A DNA stretch of 33,846 nucleotides from Bacillota bacterium (GCA_021805735.1 JAJZEE010000035.1:1-33846); one strand, 5' to 3'; positions 8,815-17,462 are shown, numbered from the stretch's first letter. Notes: generated by a model not told the origin, from the letters alone. Made by a program: numbers and translations.

Positions 8815-10453
8815 GTCCGCCAACCTCCCTGCCCTCCGATTCCCTGCCGCCCGGCTCTCTGCCCTTCGGCTCCAACCTGCCAACGTTCGCCGAAGGAAGA
8901 CCCAGGGCGCCGCGCAAGGCGGTTTCGATGGGATTGTAATAATCGTCCGCCCGGATCAGGACCCCCTTTAGTCCCTTACCGCCAGTCAAGCTGCGCTTCA
9001 CATCGGCAAACTGACCTTCGCCCAGAGCTCTGAACAGGCCCCTGGCTTCAATTTCCCGCAACAGGTCCTTCGCTTCATGCACTACTTCGCGGGCCCGCCG
9101 CACCATCTTGCCATCTTCCCTGAACTCCAGCTCATCCCGCAAATGGCGCGCATTGTTAAAAATGTACCGCGCCGCTTCAATCGCGAGCTGACGATCGTGA
9201 ATGAGCGGAGTATGGATCGCTTCGGTCATCATGCCGAGCAACTGAATACCCTGCCCCGTCGCTATGCCAATCAGGTTGAACAGAGCGTCCTGAACGTGCC
9301 CGCGAAAGATATTGCCCGTCATGTGTTTCGTTGGCGGCATATATTTTAGCGGGGCGTCGGGAAATATCTCCCTTGCCATGAGCGCCTGCGCCCACTCAAA
9401 CAAAAAACCGTCTTCCAGCATGGGATCCATTTCAAACGCATGACCCAGCCCCATTTGAGCAGGCGGCAACCCCGATCGCAGAGCAAGCTGCTCGTTGACA
9501 AGTTGAGAAGCAAGCACAGTATGGGCAGCCTCCACGGCGTCGGCCGTCGTCAGATAGTTGTCTTCCCCGGTATTGATGATCACACCCGCATAAGAGTTGA
9601 TCATCCGGCTAAAATTCTGGTCGATCAGGGTGCGTTGCATATTGATATCCCGAAACAGAATTCCATAGAGCGCGTCGTTGAGCATGACATCCAGACGTTC
9701 CAGCGCGCCCATGGCGGCTATTTCCGGCATGCAGAGTCCGGAGCAATAGTTGCACAGCCTGATGTACCGACCGACTTCCTCGCCCACTTCATCGAGGGCC
9801 GCGCGCATAATCCGAAAATTCTCCTGTGTCGCGTAGGTGCCTCCGAACCCTTCCGTGGTGGCGCCATAGGGAACGTAATCGAGCAGGCTCTGCCCGGTGC
9901 TGCGAATCACAGCGATGATATCCGCTCCCTGACGGGCGGCGGCGCGCGCCTGAATCACATCTCCATAGATATTGCCAGTCGCTACGATCACATAGATGTA
10001 GGGCTGCGGACCTTCTCCGAGACGGCTCAGATAGTGATTACGCGCTTCCCGGTTACGATTTATGCGAGAGAGGGCGATCTGCGCCTCTTCCTGTCCGCGC
10101 GCAAACATCTCAGCGTCTGGTCGCGGCGGCAAGGCGAGCAGATCGAGTTCTCCGGCGGCTACCGCTTCCCCGATCGCCTGAATGCCAAGACCTGTATGCA
10201 ACATCGCGTTGATCACGTAGCGAGCGACGCCACGATGCAGTTGACCGCGTTCATGAACATGATCGACCACGACGTTTGGCAACGGTACATAGTCCGCGTC
10301 TACGCCGTCCAGGGAAAGTAACCGCAACACAGTCCTCTCGATCGCCACGGTCGTCTTGTCCGCAATAAATGCGACGACATCATCGGCGATCGCGGATGCG
10401 AGCGAACGCGCCTCGGCAATCTCCTCTTGATCCAGGTACAGTTTGCTATTCAT
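8807..10453 (-). CDS. kamD: Lysine 5,6-aminomutase alpha subunit (KamD)
   Basis: The 548-residue alpha subunit supplies the TIM barrel that, with KamE, moves the terminal amino group of L-beta-lysine (or D-lysine) to C5. Recognisable stretches include PYIYVIVATGNIYGDV, DYVPYGATTEGFGGTYATQE and NINTGEDNYLTTADAVEAA (written here from the visible NTGEDNYLTTADAVEA). Usual length is about 520. The excess lies at the C-terminus, where a charged low-complexity tail (GREPGGRESEGREVGG) of imperfect repeats extends past the conserved end. GGGGAGTG precedes the ATG by 8 nt. The gene is separated from kamC by a 26-bp palindromic element and overlaps kamE at its end. Confidence 0.95.
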   Translation of the reverse strand: MNSKLYLDQEEIAEARSLASAIADDVVAFIADKTTVAIERTVLRLLSLDGVDADYVPLPNVVVDHVHERGQLHRGVARYVINAMLHTGLGIQAIGEAVAAGELDLLALPPRPDAEMFARGQEEAQIALSRINRNREARNHYLSRLGEGPQPYIYVIVATGNIYGDVIQARAAARQGADIIAVIRSTGQSLLDYVPYGATTEGFGGTYATQENFRIMRAALDEVGEEVGRYIRLCNYCSGLCMPEIAAMGALERLDVMLNDALYGILFRDINMQRTLIDQNFSRMINSYAGVIINTGEDNYLTTADAVEAAHTVLASQLVNEQLALRSGLPPAQMGLGHAFEMDPMLEDGFLFEWAQALMAREIFPDAPLKYMPPTKHMTGNIFRGHVQDALFNLIGIATGQGIQLLGMMTEAIHTPLIHDRQLAIEAARYIFNNARHLRDELEFREDGKMVRRAREVVHEAKDLLREIEARGLFRALGEGQFADVKRSLTGGKGLKGVLIRADDYYNPIETALRGALGLPSANVGRLEPKGREPGGRESEGREVGGHA

Positions 10454-10473
10454 GACCGATCACTCCCCGCCCT

Positions 10474-10590
10474 TATCTCGAAAATGCGTCTGCTCTGCAG
10501 GGATCGTGTGCTGTGCCGTCTTTCGGACACGGCCGCGCCGAACTCGCCTCGGCACAGCACACGATCCCTGCAGAGCGAGTGTTCCCTACT
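10474..10590 (+). repeat. Palindromic element, copy 3 (between kamC and kamD)
   Basis: Arms 10492-10517 and 10551-10576 pair perfectly over 26 nt around a 33-nt loop containing GCGCCGAACTCGCCTC. The left flank ATCTCGAAAAT resembles ATCCCGGAAAAT in front of the copies at 15861, 16013 and 16193. The core arm GGATCGTGTGCTGTGCC is a variant of the arm in the other copies. The right flank runs into the kamC stop codon at 10586. A transcript of the operon would contain this very stable hairpin between the reactivase genes and the catalytic-subunit genes. Confidence 0.85.
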
Positions 10591-12244
10591 GCTGGCGCTC
10601 CAGCCGTCTCTTGGCCCGCTCAATGACGTCCTCACTAAGACCCAACCACTGCGCGACAGCCAGTCCTTCACTCGGGGATGCGCCATCTTGCGCTGGCACG
10701 ATCGTAAAATCCATCGCTTCACTCAAGCGCGCGATTCCTTCAGAAGCTGACGCAGGTCCGTGGCGGGCATCCAAGAATCCCCGCTTTACCCCCTGCATAC
10801 GAAAGTAGCCCACCATCTGAGCTGGCAACACGATCGTAAAGTGAGTGGCGCAGACCGTCATTTGACGCCTTGTGTCAAGGAGAGTCTCCAGCAGCCCGGT
10901 GACAAGCGCGGCCCCTTCTGCCGGATTGGTGTTGCGCCCGACCTCATCGAGACAGAGAAATGCCCCGTCAAGGCTGATCGCCTCCTGCAGAGCCACAACT
11001 TCCGCGCCAAAGGACGACAGTCCAGACAAAAGGGACTGCGCGTCGCCGCCCACATACCGCAGCGCGGTAAAAAGCGGGGCGCTGACAGAATCAGCGGGCA
11101 CAGGATAACCGTATTGGTGACAGGCGAGCGCAAGCAGGACCGTTTTCAAAGTAGCCGTTTTGCCTCCCATGTTCGGCCCTGTAAGCACCGATACAGCGCG
11201 ATCAAGGGTCACTGTACACGGAGTCCAGCCCTGACGACGATCAGGCTGGTACACTCCGGCGAGAACTGCTGCGCCGCCCGAGCTCAACTGCGACCAAACC
11301 CAGCCTTCGTCGCAAGCGACAGACACACGCGCGCACACATCATCCAGGCGGCCGATGGCTTGTGCGCACACAGCCAGCGCATCCGCGTACGGGTACAGCA
11401 TGGCGCTGACCATTTGCAACGTTCTCTCTTCACCGATTGCGAGTTCTTCTGTAAGAACATCCTCATCCGCTCGCAGTTGCCGCACTTCCTCCGGCCAGAC
11501 CGGTTCCAGAACAACTTCGAACGCCGTTCGCTGCAACAACTGCAAGCGCGGGTCTGAAGACGCCCTTTCAGCAGCCAGTGGATCGTCGACGGAGACGATC
11601 AGCGTATGATCCCGGCGGACAGGCGCGCGATACTCAGCGCAGAGAGCGCGCGTGAACCCATTCTCTGCGGACGCACGGCGTACGCGGACACCCTGCAAGG
11701 CCGCGTACAGATTCTTGACCGCGTCATCCGCGACATCGTGGAGAGAAAAGCTGTCGTTGAAAGACCGTCTGATCGTTTCTTCATCGCTGCAGTCCGTCGC
11801 TGTCATTCTGTCCTCCCCGCTCAAACGAGCATGGACCTGGACCAACACCGCGGCGTTCCACCACGGTCTTCGCGCACTGACATCGGCCAGCAAGCGGTCA
11901 ATGCGCAGCCCGATCGCCGCAAATCGCTTCAGGTTTGCGCACTGTTCAGTACGAAACGCTTCCCGCTTTTGCAACAGTTGCGCCACCGTCTGTATGTCCG
12001 GCAGCGCTGCAAGCGCCGCGCGCACCATGCGCCCAAAAGTGCTCTGATCGCCGCACGCCTGAGAAAATACGTCGCTGAACTGCGTCAGATCCTCGCGATC
12101 ACTCTGCCACTGCTCTTCCTGACCGCGCAAAAAGGGCGTGCGCTCACGTTGATAGCGCACCCCGTAGGGCGTCGGAGCGCGCATGCGCTCCTTGACTCGC
12201 AAAAAACCGATCTGCTCTTCTGTCCATGGATTCATGAATGACAT
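10586..12244 (-). CDS. kamC: Lysine 5,6-aminomutase reactivase ATPase KamC (MutS-related)
   Basis: The 552-residue protein ends in a MutS-type ATPase domain: Walker A LTGPNMGGKTATLKT (about 355-363), Walker B FLCLDEVGRNTNPAEG (about 429-444) and a following CATHFT. The N-terminal 340 residues lack the mismatch-recognition domain of MutS. In lysine-fermenting bacteria such a protein lies beside KamB and is thought to reactivate KamDE by exchanging damaged cobalamin. The gene begins 7 nt after the kamB stop. Its Shine-Dalgarno GGAG overlaps the end of kamB, so translation is probably coupled. A DNA-repair role is unlikely given the location. Confidence 0.88.
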   Translation of the reverse strand: MSFMNPWTEEQIGFLRVKERMRAPTPYGVRYQRERTPFLRGQEEQWQSDREDLTQFSDVFSQACGDQSTFGRMVRAALAALPDIQTVAQLLQKREAFRTEQCANLKRFAAIGLRIDRLLADVSARRPWWNAAVLVQVHARLSGEDRMTATDCSDEETIRRSFNDSFSLHDVADDAVKNLYAALQGVRVRRASAENGFTRALCAEYRAPVRRDHTLIVSVDDPLAAERASSDPRLQLLQRTAFEVVLEPVWPEEVRQLRADEDVLTEELAIGEERTLQMVSAMLYPYADALAVCAQAIGRLDDVCARVSVACDEGWVWSQLSSGGAAVLAGVYQPDRRQGWTPCTVTLDRAVSVLTGPNMGGKTATLKTVLLALACHQYGYPVPADSVSAPLFTALRYVGGDAQSLLSGLSSFGAEVVALQEAISLDGAFLCLDEVGRNTNPAEGAALVTGLLETLLDTRRQMTVCATHFTIVLPAQMVGYFRMQGVKRGFLDARHGPASASEGIARLSEAMDFTIVPAQDGASPSEGLAVAQWLGLSEDVIERAKRRLERQQ

Positions 12245-12251
12245 TGGCGAT

Positions 12252-13376
12252 CTACTCCATCACATCCCAGACTGGAACATCTGTCAGCGCCTCTATGCGC
12301 TGTCTTAACGTCGCGCGATGCAGCGTTACGCCGCGCGGAGATACGGGGTTGATCGTGACGCCGATCAGCTTCGCGCTTCGCCTGACCATAACCGCGTGAC
12401 CTTGACGCGTGTACTGACGCCATACGCCCTCGGACAAAAATACATGCGCCGGACTCTCAGCGACCAGCAAACTGGGGAATGGTCTAAGCAGAATGCTTTG
12501 CGCGGCCGCATCCGTCACCGCTCCGCTATAATAAAACACGCGGTGCCGCTCCGTCACATCGGCCGCAGCCCTTATATCGTCTGTAAATGCCGTGGCGCCG
12601 GGATAACGTCTTATATCGCTGAGCGCCGCTCGCGACCATTCGGGCGTCCGATTTCCGTTTTCCCCGGAGACGCGTGCGGGGGCAGGTTCCGCAACGTCGG
12701 TCGGAACCGCAGGAAACTCGGCCACCGCGACGGCAACGCCGTCAAACCCAACTTGCAAAGCGCAAAACCGCGCGACGGCGCCTTCAGCCAACCCAATGCC
12801 CACCTTGCGCAGCCCCTGCCTTGTCGCGCGCACCACGTCTTCCACGTTTCCGACAACTGCGCCGGTGGCAAGAATGACCCCTTCCACCGCATCAGGATGC
12901 ATGGCAATCATACGCGACAGCGCGCCGTCATAGAGCACGTGATCCGCTCCCAACGAACGAAACCGCGCTCGCAGTAACAGCAGATGCGAAAGTTGCCGTA
13001 CACCCGCCAGACTGATCATTCCCGAAGCCGCCGCCCGTCCAACCCACACCTCGCCAAACGGTGAGGATATGCCCGTCGGCTCGATCCACTCGACAGGCGA
13101 CGATGCTTCCTTCATGGCGCCGATGGCTGTGGCAAACAGAGTGCCTGTCGGCACCGGGATGGGCGGCTTCGGAGTTCCGAGCACACTATCCGCCCGTTCT
13201 CCATCCACGCCCACACTGGCGACGCCAAGACGTCGCCCGGTACGGGAGGCGTCCTCGATCAGGCGAACGAGGGCTGTGGTTTTTCCCGCGTGTTTGCTGA
13301 CTCCGACGATGGCCAGATCACGTACGCCAAGAGCGTCCACGCGTTCCCACAACGGCATGATTCCCGCGTGCGCCAT
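12252..13376 (-). CDS. kamB: Lysine 5,6-aminomutase reactivase subunit KamB
   Basis: The protein carries an early P-loop (DLAIVGVSKHAGKTTALVRL, key GVSKHAGKT). It continues into a long region with DHVLYDGALSRMIAMHPDAVEGVILATGA, quoted here by its core VLYDGALSRM. It is positioned exactly where KamB sits in known lysine fermentation clusters, next to the MutS-like KamC. The frame is open to a GTG at 13418. I prefer the ATG at 13376 because GGTGGGG lies 6 nt upstream and this places the P-loop about 25 residues in; the outer start remains possible. Biochemical role is inferred from family context only. Confidence 0.82.
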   Translation of the reverse strand: MAHAGIMPLWERVDALGVRDLAIVGVSKHAGKTTALVRLIEDASRTGRRLGVASVGVDGERADSVLGTPKPPIPVPTGTLFATAIGAMKEASSPVEWIEPTGISSPFGEVWVGRAAASGMISLAGVRQLSHLLLLRARFRSLGADHVLYDGALSRMIAMHPDAVEGVILATGAVVGNVEDVVRATRQGLRKVGIGLAEGAVARFCALQVGFDGVAVAVAEFPAVPTDVAEPAPARVSGENGNRTPEWSRAALSDIRRYPGATAFTDDIRAAADVTERHRVFYYSGAVTDAAAQSILLRPFPSLLVAESPAHVFLSEGVWRQYTRQGHAVMVRRSAKLIGVTINPVSPRGVTLHRATLRQRIEALTDVPVWDVME

Positions 13377-13424
13377 CAGGATCCCCACCCTGTAAATCCG
13401 AGTTACCTGCCTTGTCACATTGCC

Positions 13425-14729
13425 CTATTCGCTCGACTCATTATGGTGGTGAGCCACCACGCGTTTTAGCCCTTGCGGTTCCAGACTGACGGCCTGGTTA
13501 TGCAACAGTCTGGCCACACCGATCGCCTCTTGTTCGTGATCGTGCGTGCAGGACGGTGGGCAGCCCGCGTCTTCATACGTTGGTTCATGATACACAGAGA
13601 TAACGCCTTCGAAATTGCGCAGGATCACCTTGCCATGGCCCTGGGAAATCAGGTACTGGGGCATGACCGGTATCTTTCCGCCGCCGCCCGGAGCATCCAC
13701 GACAAAGGTCGGAATGGCATAGCCTGACGTGTGACCGCGCAGTTCCTCCATAATCTCGATGCCTTTGGAAACTGTGGTGCGGAAATGTTCGATGCCCTCG
13801 GATAGATCGCACTGGTAAATATAATAAGGGCGAACGCGCATTTTTACCAACTCATGCAACAGTTTCTTCATCACGTGCGAACAGTCGTTGACTCCGCGCA
13901 GCAGCACGCTCTGGTTGCCGACGGGCACGCCCGCGTCCACCAGCATCTCACACGCGCGTTTGGCTTCAGGCGTGATCTCATCGGGATGATTGAAATGTGT
14001 ATTGAGCCATACCGGATGGTACTTCTTCAGGATGTTGCAGAGATTCTCTGTGATTCTTTGCGGAAATACAACGGGCGCGCGAGTGCCGATGCGGATGATC
14101 TCCACATGGGGAATCGCACGCAAGCTGGAGAGGATGTATTCGAGAATACGGTCATTGACGAGCAGCCCGTCCCCGCCGGATAGCAGTACATCCCGCACTG
14201 CCGGAGTTCTGCGGATATAGTCGATGGCGGCGTCAAGCTGAGGCTTAGGCACGGCGTGGCCGACCTGGCCCGAAAACCGCCGTCTCGTACAATGCCTGCA
14301 GTACATCGAACACTGATTGGTGATTAAAAACAGCACGCGGTCAGGATAGCGGTGCGTGAGTCCCGGGGCAGGCGCATCCTCGTCTTCGTGCAGCGGATCT
14401 TCCATATCCCACGGGGAACGGTTCATCTCGTTAGAAATGGGCACAGCCTGAAGTCTGACCGGGCAACCGGGATCGTCCGGGTCCATCATCATCGCATAGT
14501 AGGGGGTGACGCGCAGTGGTATGGAATTCTTGCCGGCCGCCGCCACTCCGCGAATTTCCGTCTCCGTCAAATTGATCACTTGCCCCAGGTCTTCGATGGA
14601 GTTAACGGTGTGGGTCAACTGCCATTTCCAGTCGTTCCATTGCTCGTCGGTCACGTCTTTCCAAAGTGGTATATCCCGAAAACTCCGCTGTTTTTTGCCA
14701 TACAGGATATCGTGCTCTGCCAGACTCAT
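13425..14729 (-). CDS. kamA: L-lysine 2,3-aminomutase (radical SAM, PLP)
   Basis: KamA converts L-lysine to L-beta-lysine using S-adenosylmethionine, a 4Fe-4S cluster and PLP. The cluster motif CSMYCRHC is at C140/C144/C147. The PLP lysine is K352 in VDAPGGGGKIPV. D308 (QCDLS) and D345 (VDAPGG) match the two aspartates that recognise the lysine side-chain amine in the clostridial enzyme. Length 434 is slightly longer than the clostridial 416. A C-terminal GCPPSC pair may take part in metal or dimer contacts. GAGGAGATG precedes the ATG. The gene lies 22 nt after kdd and directly before kamB. The neighbouring kamBCDE genes make lysine rather than glutamate or arginine the clear substrate. Confidence 0.96.
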   Translation of the reverse strand: MSLAEHDILYGKKQRSFRDIPLWKDVTDEQWNDWKWQLTHTVNSIEDLGQVINLTETEIRGVAAAGKNSIPLRVTPYYAMMMDPDDPGCPVRLQAVPISNEMNRSPWDMEDPLHEDEDAPAPGLTHRYPDRVLFLITNQCSMYCRHCTRRRFSGQVGHAVPKPQLDAAIDYIRRTPAVRDVLLSGGDGLLVNDRILEYILSSLRAIPHVEIIRIGTRAPVVFPQRITENLCNILKKYHPVWLNTHFNHPDEITPEAKRACEMLVDAGVPVGNQSVLLRGVNDCSHVMKKLLHELVKMRVRPYYIYQCDLSEGIEHFRTTVSKGIEIMEELRGHTSGYAIPTFVVDAPGGGGKIPVMPQYLISQGHGKVILRNFEGVISVYHEPTYEDAGCPPSCTHDHEQEAIGVARLLHNQAVSLEPQGLKRVVAHHHNESSE

Positions 14730-14751
14730 GCCAGCATCTCCTCTCTTTCAA

Positions 14752-15780
14752 TTACCCGCACTTGTGTACATAGGCGGCAAGCAGCACCGGCTCTGCGCGG
14801 ATCAAATCCAGCGCCAGATCAGCGTGGCCGCTGGCGTACCCGTTGCCAATCATCATGTCGACATCTTTACCGAGTCCTTCAGCGCCGAGTGCTGCGGTGG
14901 TAAAGCTCGTTGCCATGCTAAAAAAGTAAACCAGGCCTCGGTCGCGTGTTATCATTATCGATGCAAGTTCCGTGCCAGGAACACTGACACAGTTAATGGC
15001 GACATCGGCAAGCTGCGTTCCCACCGCCTGCTCGAAGACCTCAAGCGTTTGTACGGGATTTTGCGCATCGCACACCAGAACATCATCCGCATAGCCAAGT
15101 GCCCGGATGGTTTCCGCCGATTTTTCGGCGTATTCCAGGGCAATCAGGCGGCCTGTCGCGCCGAGATTTCGGCGAGCCTGCGCCAGAACCATCATGCCAG
15201 ACTTACCCCCGGCCCCGAGCACCGCAACGGTCTGGCCCTCCTTTACAATCCGCGCGGTCTGAGCAGGCGCGCCGCATACGTCGCAGACTGCAAGCGTCAC
15301 CCTGTCGGGCAAATCGGTCGGCATCCTGACACAGATCCCACTGTCAAACAAAATGGCCTGGCCGGTAATCTTAACCTGTCCGCTGGAGAGATCGATATGG
15401 TTGATCTCATCGATTGCAAGCGGCGTCAAACTCAGAGATACCAGCGTCGCGATACGATCTCCGACAACCAGATTGCGTTTGGATGAATTCGGTCCGATCT
15501 GTGCAATGGTTCCGATCAGCATACCCCCGGACCCGGTGACGGGGTTGTGGTGTTTTCCCCGCATCGCAACGATCTCCCGCATGCGGTTTGCCACCGCTTC
15601 AGGGTCGGTTCCAACGGCTTCTTTGATCTGCGTAAAACTCGCCGCATCGATGTTGAGAATGTCGACGTCGATCAGCATCTCATCGTCCCCACAGCGCATG
15701 CTGTTGTCGAGTTTCCATGCGGGTTGCGGCATGGCCCCGACTGGTTCAATCACTCGTTTCAAACCGTATGGATCGCCCAC
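14752..15780 (-). CDS. kdd: L-erythro-3,5-diaminohexanoate dehydrogenase
   Basis: Kdd oxidatively deaminates 3,5-diaminohexanoate to 5-amino-3-oxohexanoate with NAD. The N-terminus GLKRVIEPVGAMPQPAW, the segment LNIDAASFTQI, the substrate-domain GSGGMLIGTIAQIGP and the Rossmann motif VLGAGGKSGMMVLAQ fit this family. The frame is open to a GTG at 15807. I chose the GTG at 15780 because AGAGGAG lies 8 nt upstream and the family starts close to the RVIEP motif. This leaves about 45 nt of leader after the predicted sigma-54 start site. It is the first gene of the lysine operon. Confidence 0.93.
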   Translation of the reverse strand: MGDPYGLKRVIEPVGAMPQPAWKLDNSMRCGDDEMLIDVDILNIDAASFTQIKEAVGTDPEAVANRMREIVAMRGKHHNPVTGSGGMLIGTIAQIGPNSSKRNLVVGDRIATLVSLSLTPLAIDEINHIDLSSGQVKITGQAILFDSGICVRMPTDLPDRVTLAVCDVCGAPAQTARIVKEGQTVAVLGAGGKSGMMVLAQARRNLGATGRLIALEYAEKSAETIRALGYADDVLVCDAQNPVQTLEVFEQAVGTQLADVAINCVSVPGTELASIMITRDRGLVYFFSMATSFTTAALGAEGLGKDVDMMIGNGYASGHADLALDLIRAEPVLLAAYVHKCG

Positions 15781-15837
15781 TGACGGCACTCCTCTCAACC
15801 ACTTCACCAGGCCATTGCGTTAGTCAGATACTCAGCA

Positions 15838-15853
15838 AGCAAGATCTATGCCA
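15838..15853 (-). promoter_or_regulatory. Sigma-54 promoter of the kdd-kam operon
   Basis: The minus strand reads TGGCAT-AGATC-TTGCT, matching TGGCAC-N5-TTGCW at 10 of 11 positions. The invariant GG and GC are exactly 10 nt apart, as required at -24/-12. The predicted start is near 15826, followed by a short leader and a good ribosome binding site for kdd. A sigma-54 activator gene lies upstream on the same strand (18254-19708), supporting function. Confidence 0.8.
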
Positions 15854-15860
15854 CCATTCC

Positions 15861-16285
15861 ATCCCGGAAAATGTCCCTGCCTGCCGGATTCATATGCTGT
15901 GCCCCTGCTCAGACACGGCTGCGCCGAACTCGCGACGGGCACAGCATATGAATCCTGACGAGCGGGTTTTTCATTCCCGGTTATTGGTGGCGCGCAAGCT
16001 CCATGAAGGTCTATCCCGGAAAATCGATCATCTCTGCCCGCCGGAATCGTATGCTGCGCCGCTTCTCAAACACGGCTGCGCCGAACTCGCCTCGGCACAG
16101 CATACGATTCCGGCCAAGCTGGTTTTTCTTCCCGGTTATTGGTGGCGCGAAACGGTGAGATTTTGCTTCGCAAAACTCAGACATGAAACTCGATCCCGGA
16201 AAATCGCACGGCCGTTCCTGCCAGTCGGATTCCTATACTGTGCCCCTGCTTGAAACCGTCTACGCCAAACTCGCGTACAATTTCA
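15861..16285 (+). repeat. Tandem array of palindromic elements, copies 4, 5 and decayed copy 6
   Basis: Three units begin with ATCCCGGAAAAT at 15861, 16013 and 16193. Copy 4 has a 19-bp perfect stem (15886-15904 / 15937-15955). Copy 5 has a 20-position stem (16041-16060 / 16094-16113) with one C.A mismatch, which would be G.U in a minus-strand RNA. Copies 4 and 5 share the loop core CACGGCTGCGCCGAACTCGC. Both are followed by GTTTTTC and CCCGGTTATTGGTGGCGCG. Copy 6 keeps a left arm (16227-16245) and loop but no matching right arm. The array fills most of the 712-nt space between kdd and the MBL gene; from 16286 to 16480 I see no gene or clear signal. Confidence 0.8.
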
Positions 16286-16492
16286 AAATCCTCCCTTGCC
16301 ACATTCCTGATGATCAAGGAAAATAAAGCTGTCCGCTGGCAAATGGCCGCGCATTGATACTAATGGCTCCTGCGCAAACGGGAGGGCGCAATAGCATGTA
16401 TACCTCCATACTTGTTATTTTCCATAGGACGTTCATGGCCTTCTGTAGATTATGACCCGTTCGACAATGCCTAACACCAAGGGGGAGTCATA

Positions 16493-17416
16493 GTGGGTGA
16501 AGGATACCATCATTTTTCAATCGAAACCGTTGGTGATGGAGTTTATGTAGCGATTCCTGACGGAGGCAGTAATGCAGGGATCGTGAATCTTGGTGACAAG
16601 ACCTTGATTTTCGACACCTTTACCACAATTGGTCCAGCCAGAGAACTTAAAAAAGCGGCTGAGCGCCTCACGGGTCGCCCACCTTCCCTTGTTATCAATA
16701 GCCACGCTCATGCCGATCATTATCAAGGGAATGTTGTTTTTGCCGATGACGCGATACTTATTGCCTCGATCAAAACCAGAAATGCTATCGCAGAAGAAGG
16801 TCTGTTCCGATTGGAACGCATGAAAAATTCCATGATGGAACAAGCGAACAGCCTTCGGAAAAAGTTGGGGCAAACATCTAATGAAAACGAAAAGATTCAG
16901 CTTGACGCAATCTTAAATGAATATGACGAGTTCTTTGAAGACTATCCCCACCCCAAAGACATTCGCCTCCCTGTACTGATTTTCGAACAATCGCTTACCT
17001 TTCAAGGTTCTCGTCGAATGGCAAAGTTAATGACATTTGGTGGAGCACACTCACCCTGCGATGCAGTATTGTGGTTACCGGATGAAAAAATCTTGTTTGC
17101 TGGCGACTTGATTATTCCTAACGACAACCTGATTTTAAGTCAAGGGAATCCAGAGAATTGGCTACCCATCCTGAAGCAGTTGGAAGCTCTAGGACCAACT
17201 ATCATTGTGCCTGGCCACCGTGGAATCATCCCGGCGGATGAAGGATTTGCTTGGGCGCGATACTATCTGAACTATGTTACTGATCTGGCAGATGAGTTGA
17301 GTCCTTGCGGAAATTCTACAGTATCACTTGAAGATTTAGCAGCCCCACCGGGATGTCGTCACAATTGGTTTATACAGAATATGGACTTTCTAATTAAACG
17401 ACACTCGTTAAACTGA
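16493..17416 (+). CDS. MBL-fold metallohydrolase
   Basis: A 307-residue metallo-beta-lactamase fold protein. The metal-binding motif HAHADH gives H71, H73, D75 and H76. GGAHSPCDAV supplies H186, FAGDLI supplies D205, and VPGHRG supplies H242. A helical insertion rich in charged residues (about 95-155) separates the first motif from the next strand. The family includes hydrolases of thioesters, lactones and nucleic acids, and the substrate cannot be named here. The start is a GTG with GGGGGAG 5 nt upstream. The gene is on the opposite strand to the lysine operon and is visibly more AT-rich, as is its neighbour, suggesting recent acquisition. Confidence 0.88.
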   Translation: MGEGYHHFSIETVGDGVYVAIPDGGSNAGIVNLGDKTLIFDTFTTIGPARELKKAAERLTGRPPSLVINSHAHADHYQGNVVFADDAILIASIKTRNAIAEEGLFRLERMKNSMMEQANSLRKKLGQTSNENEKIQLDAILNEYDEFFEDYPHPKDIRLPVLIFEQSLTFQGSRRMAKLMTFGGAHSPCDAVLWLPDEKILFAGDLIIPNDNLILSQGNPENWLPILKQLEALGPTIIVPGHRGIIPADEGFAWARYYLNYVTDLADELSPCGNSTVSLEDLAAPPGCRHNWFIQNMDFLIKRHSLN

Positions 17417-17462
17417 GAGATGCCATTGCACAACCATTGGATGAAAGATCAGGTGAGCGCCG

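Noticed and set aside
10586-12244. DNA mismatch repair gene mutS
   Set aside because: Only the ATPase domain is MutS-like, the mismatch-binding domain is missing, and the gene lies inside the kam cluster where KamC is expected.
15861-16285. CRISPR array
   Set aside because: Units are long (152-180 nt), palindromic and variable, with no short constant repeat and unique spacer pattern and no cas genes nearby.
15808-16492. Lysine or cobalamin riboswitch ahead of the lysine operon
   Set aside because: The predicted leader after the sigma-54 start is only about 45 nt, and none of the conserved riboswitch boxes was visible in the region.
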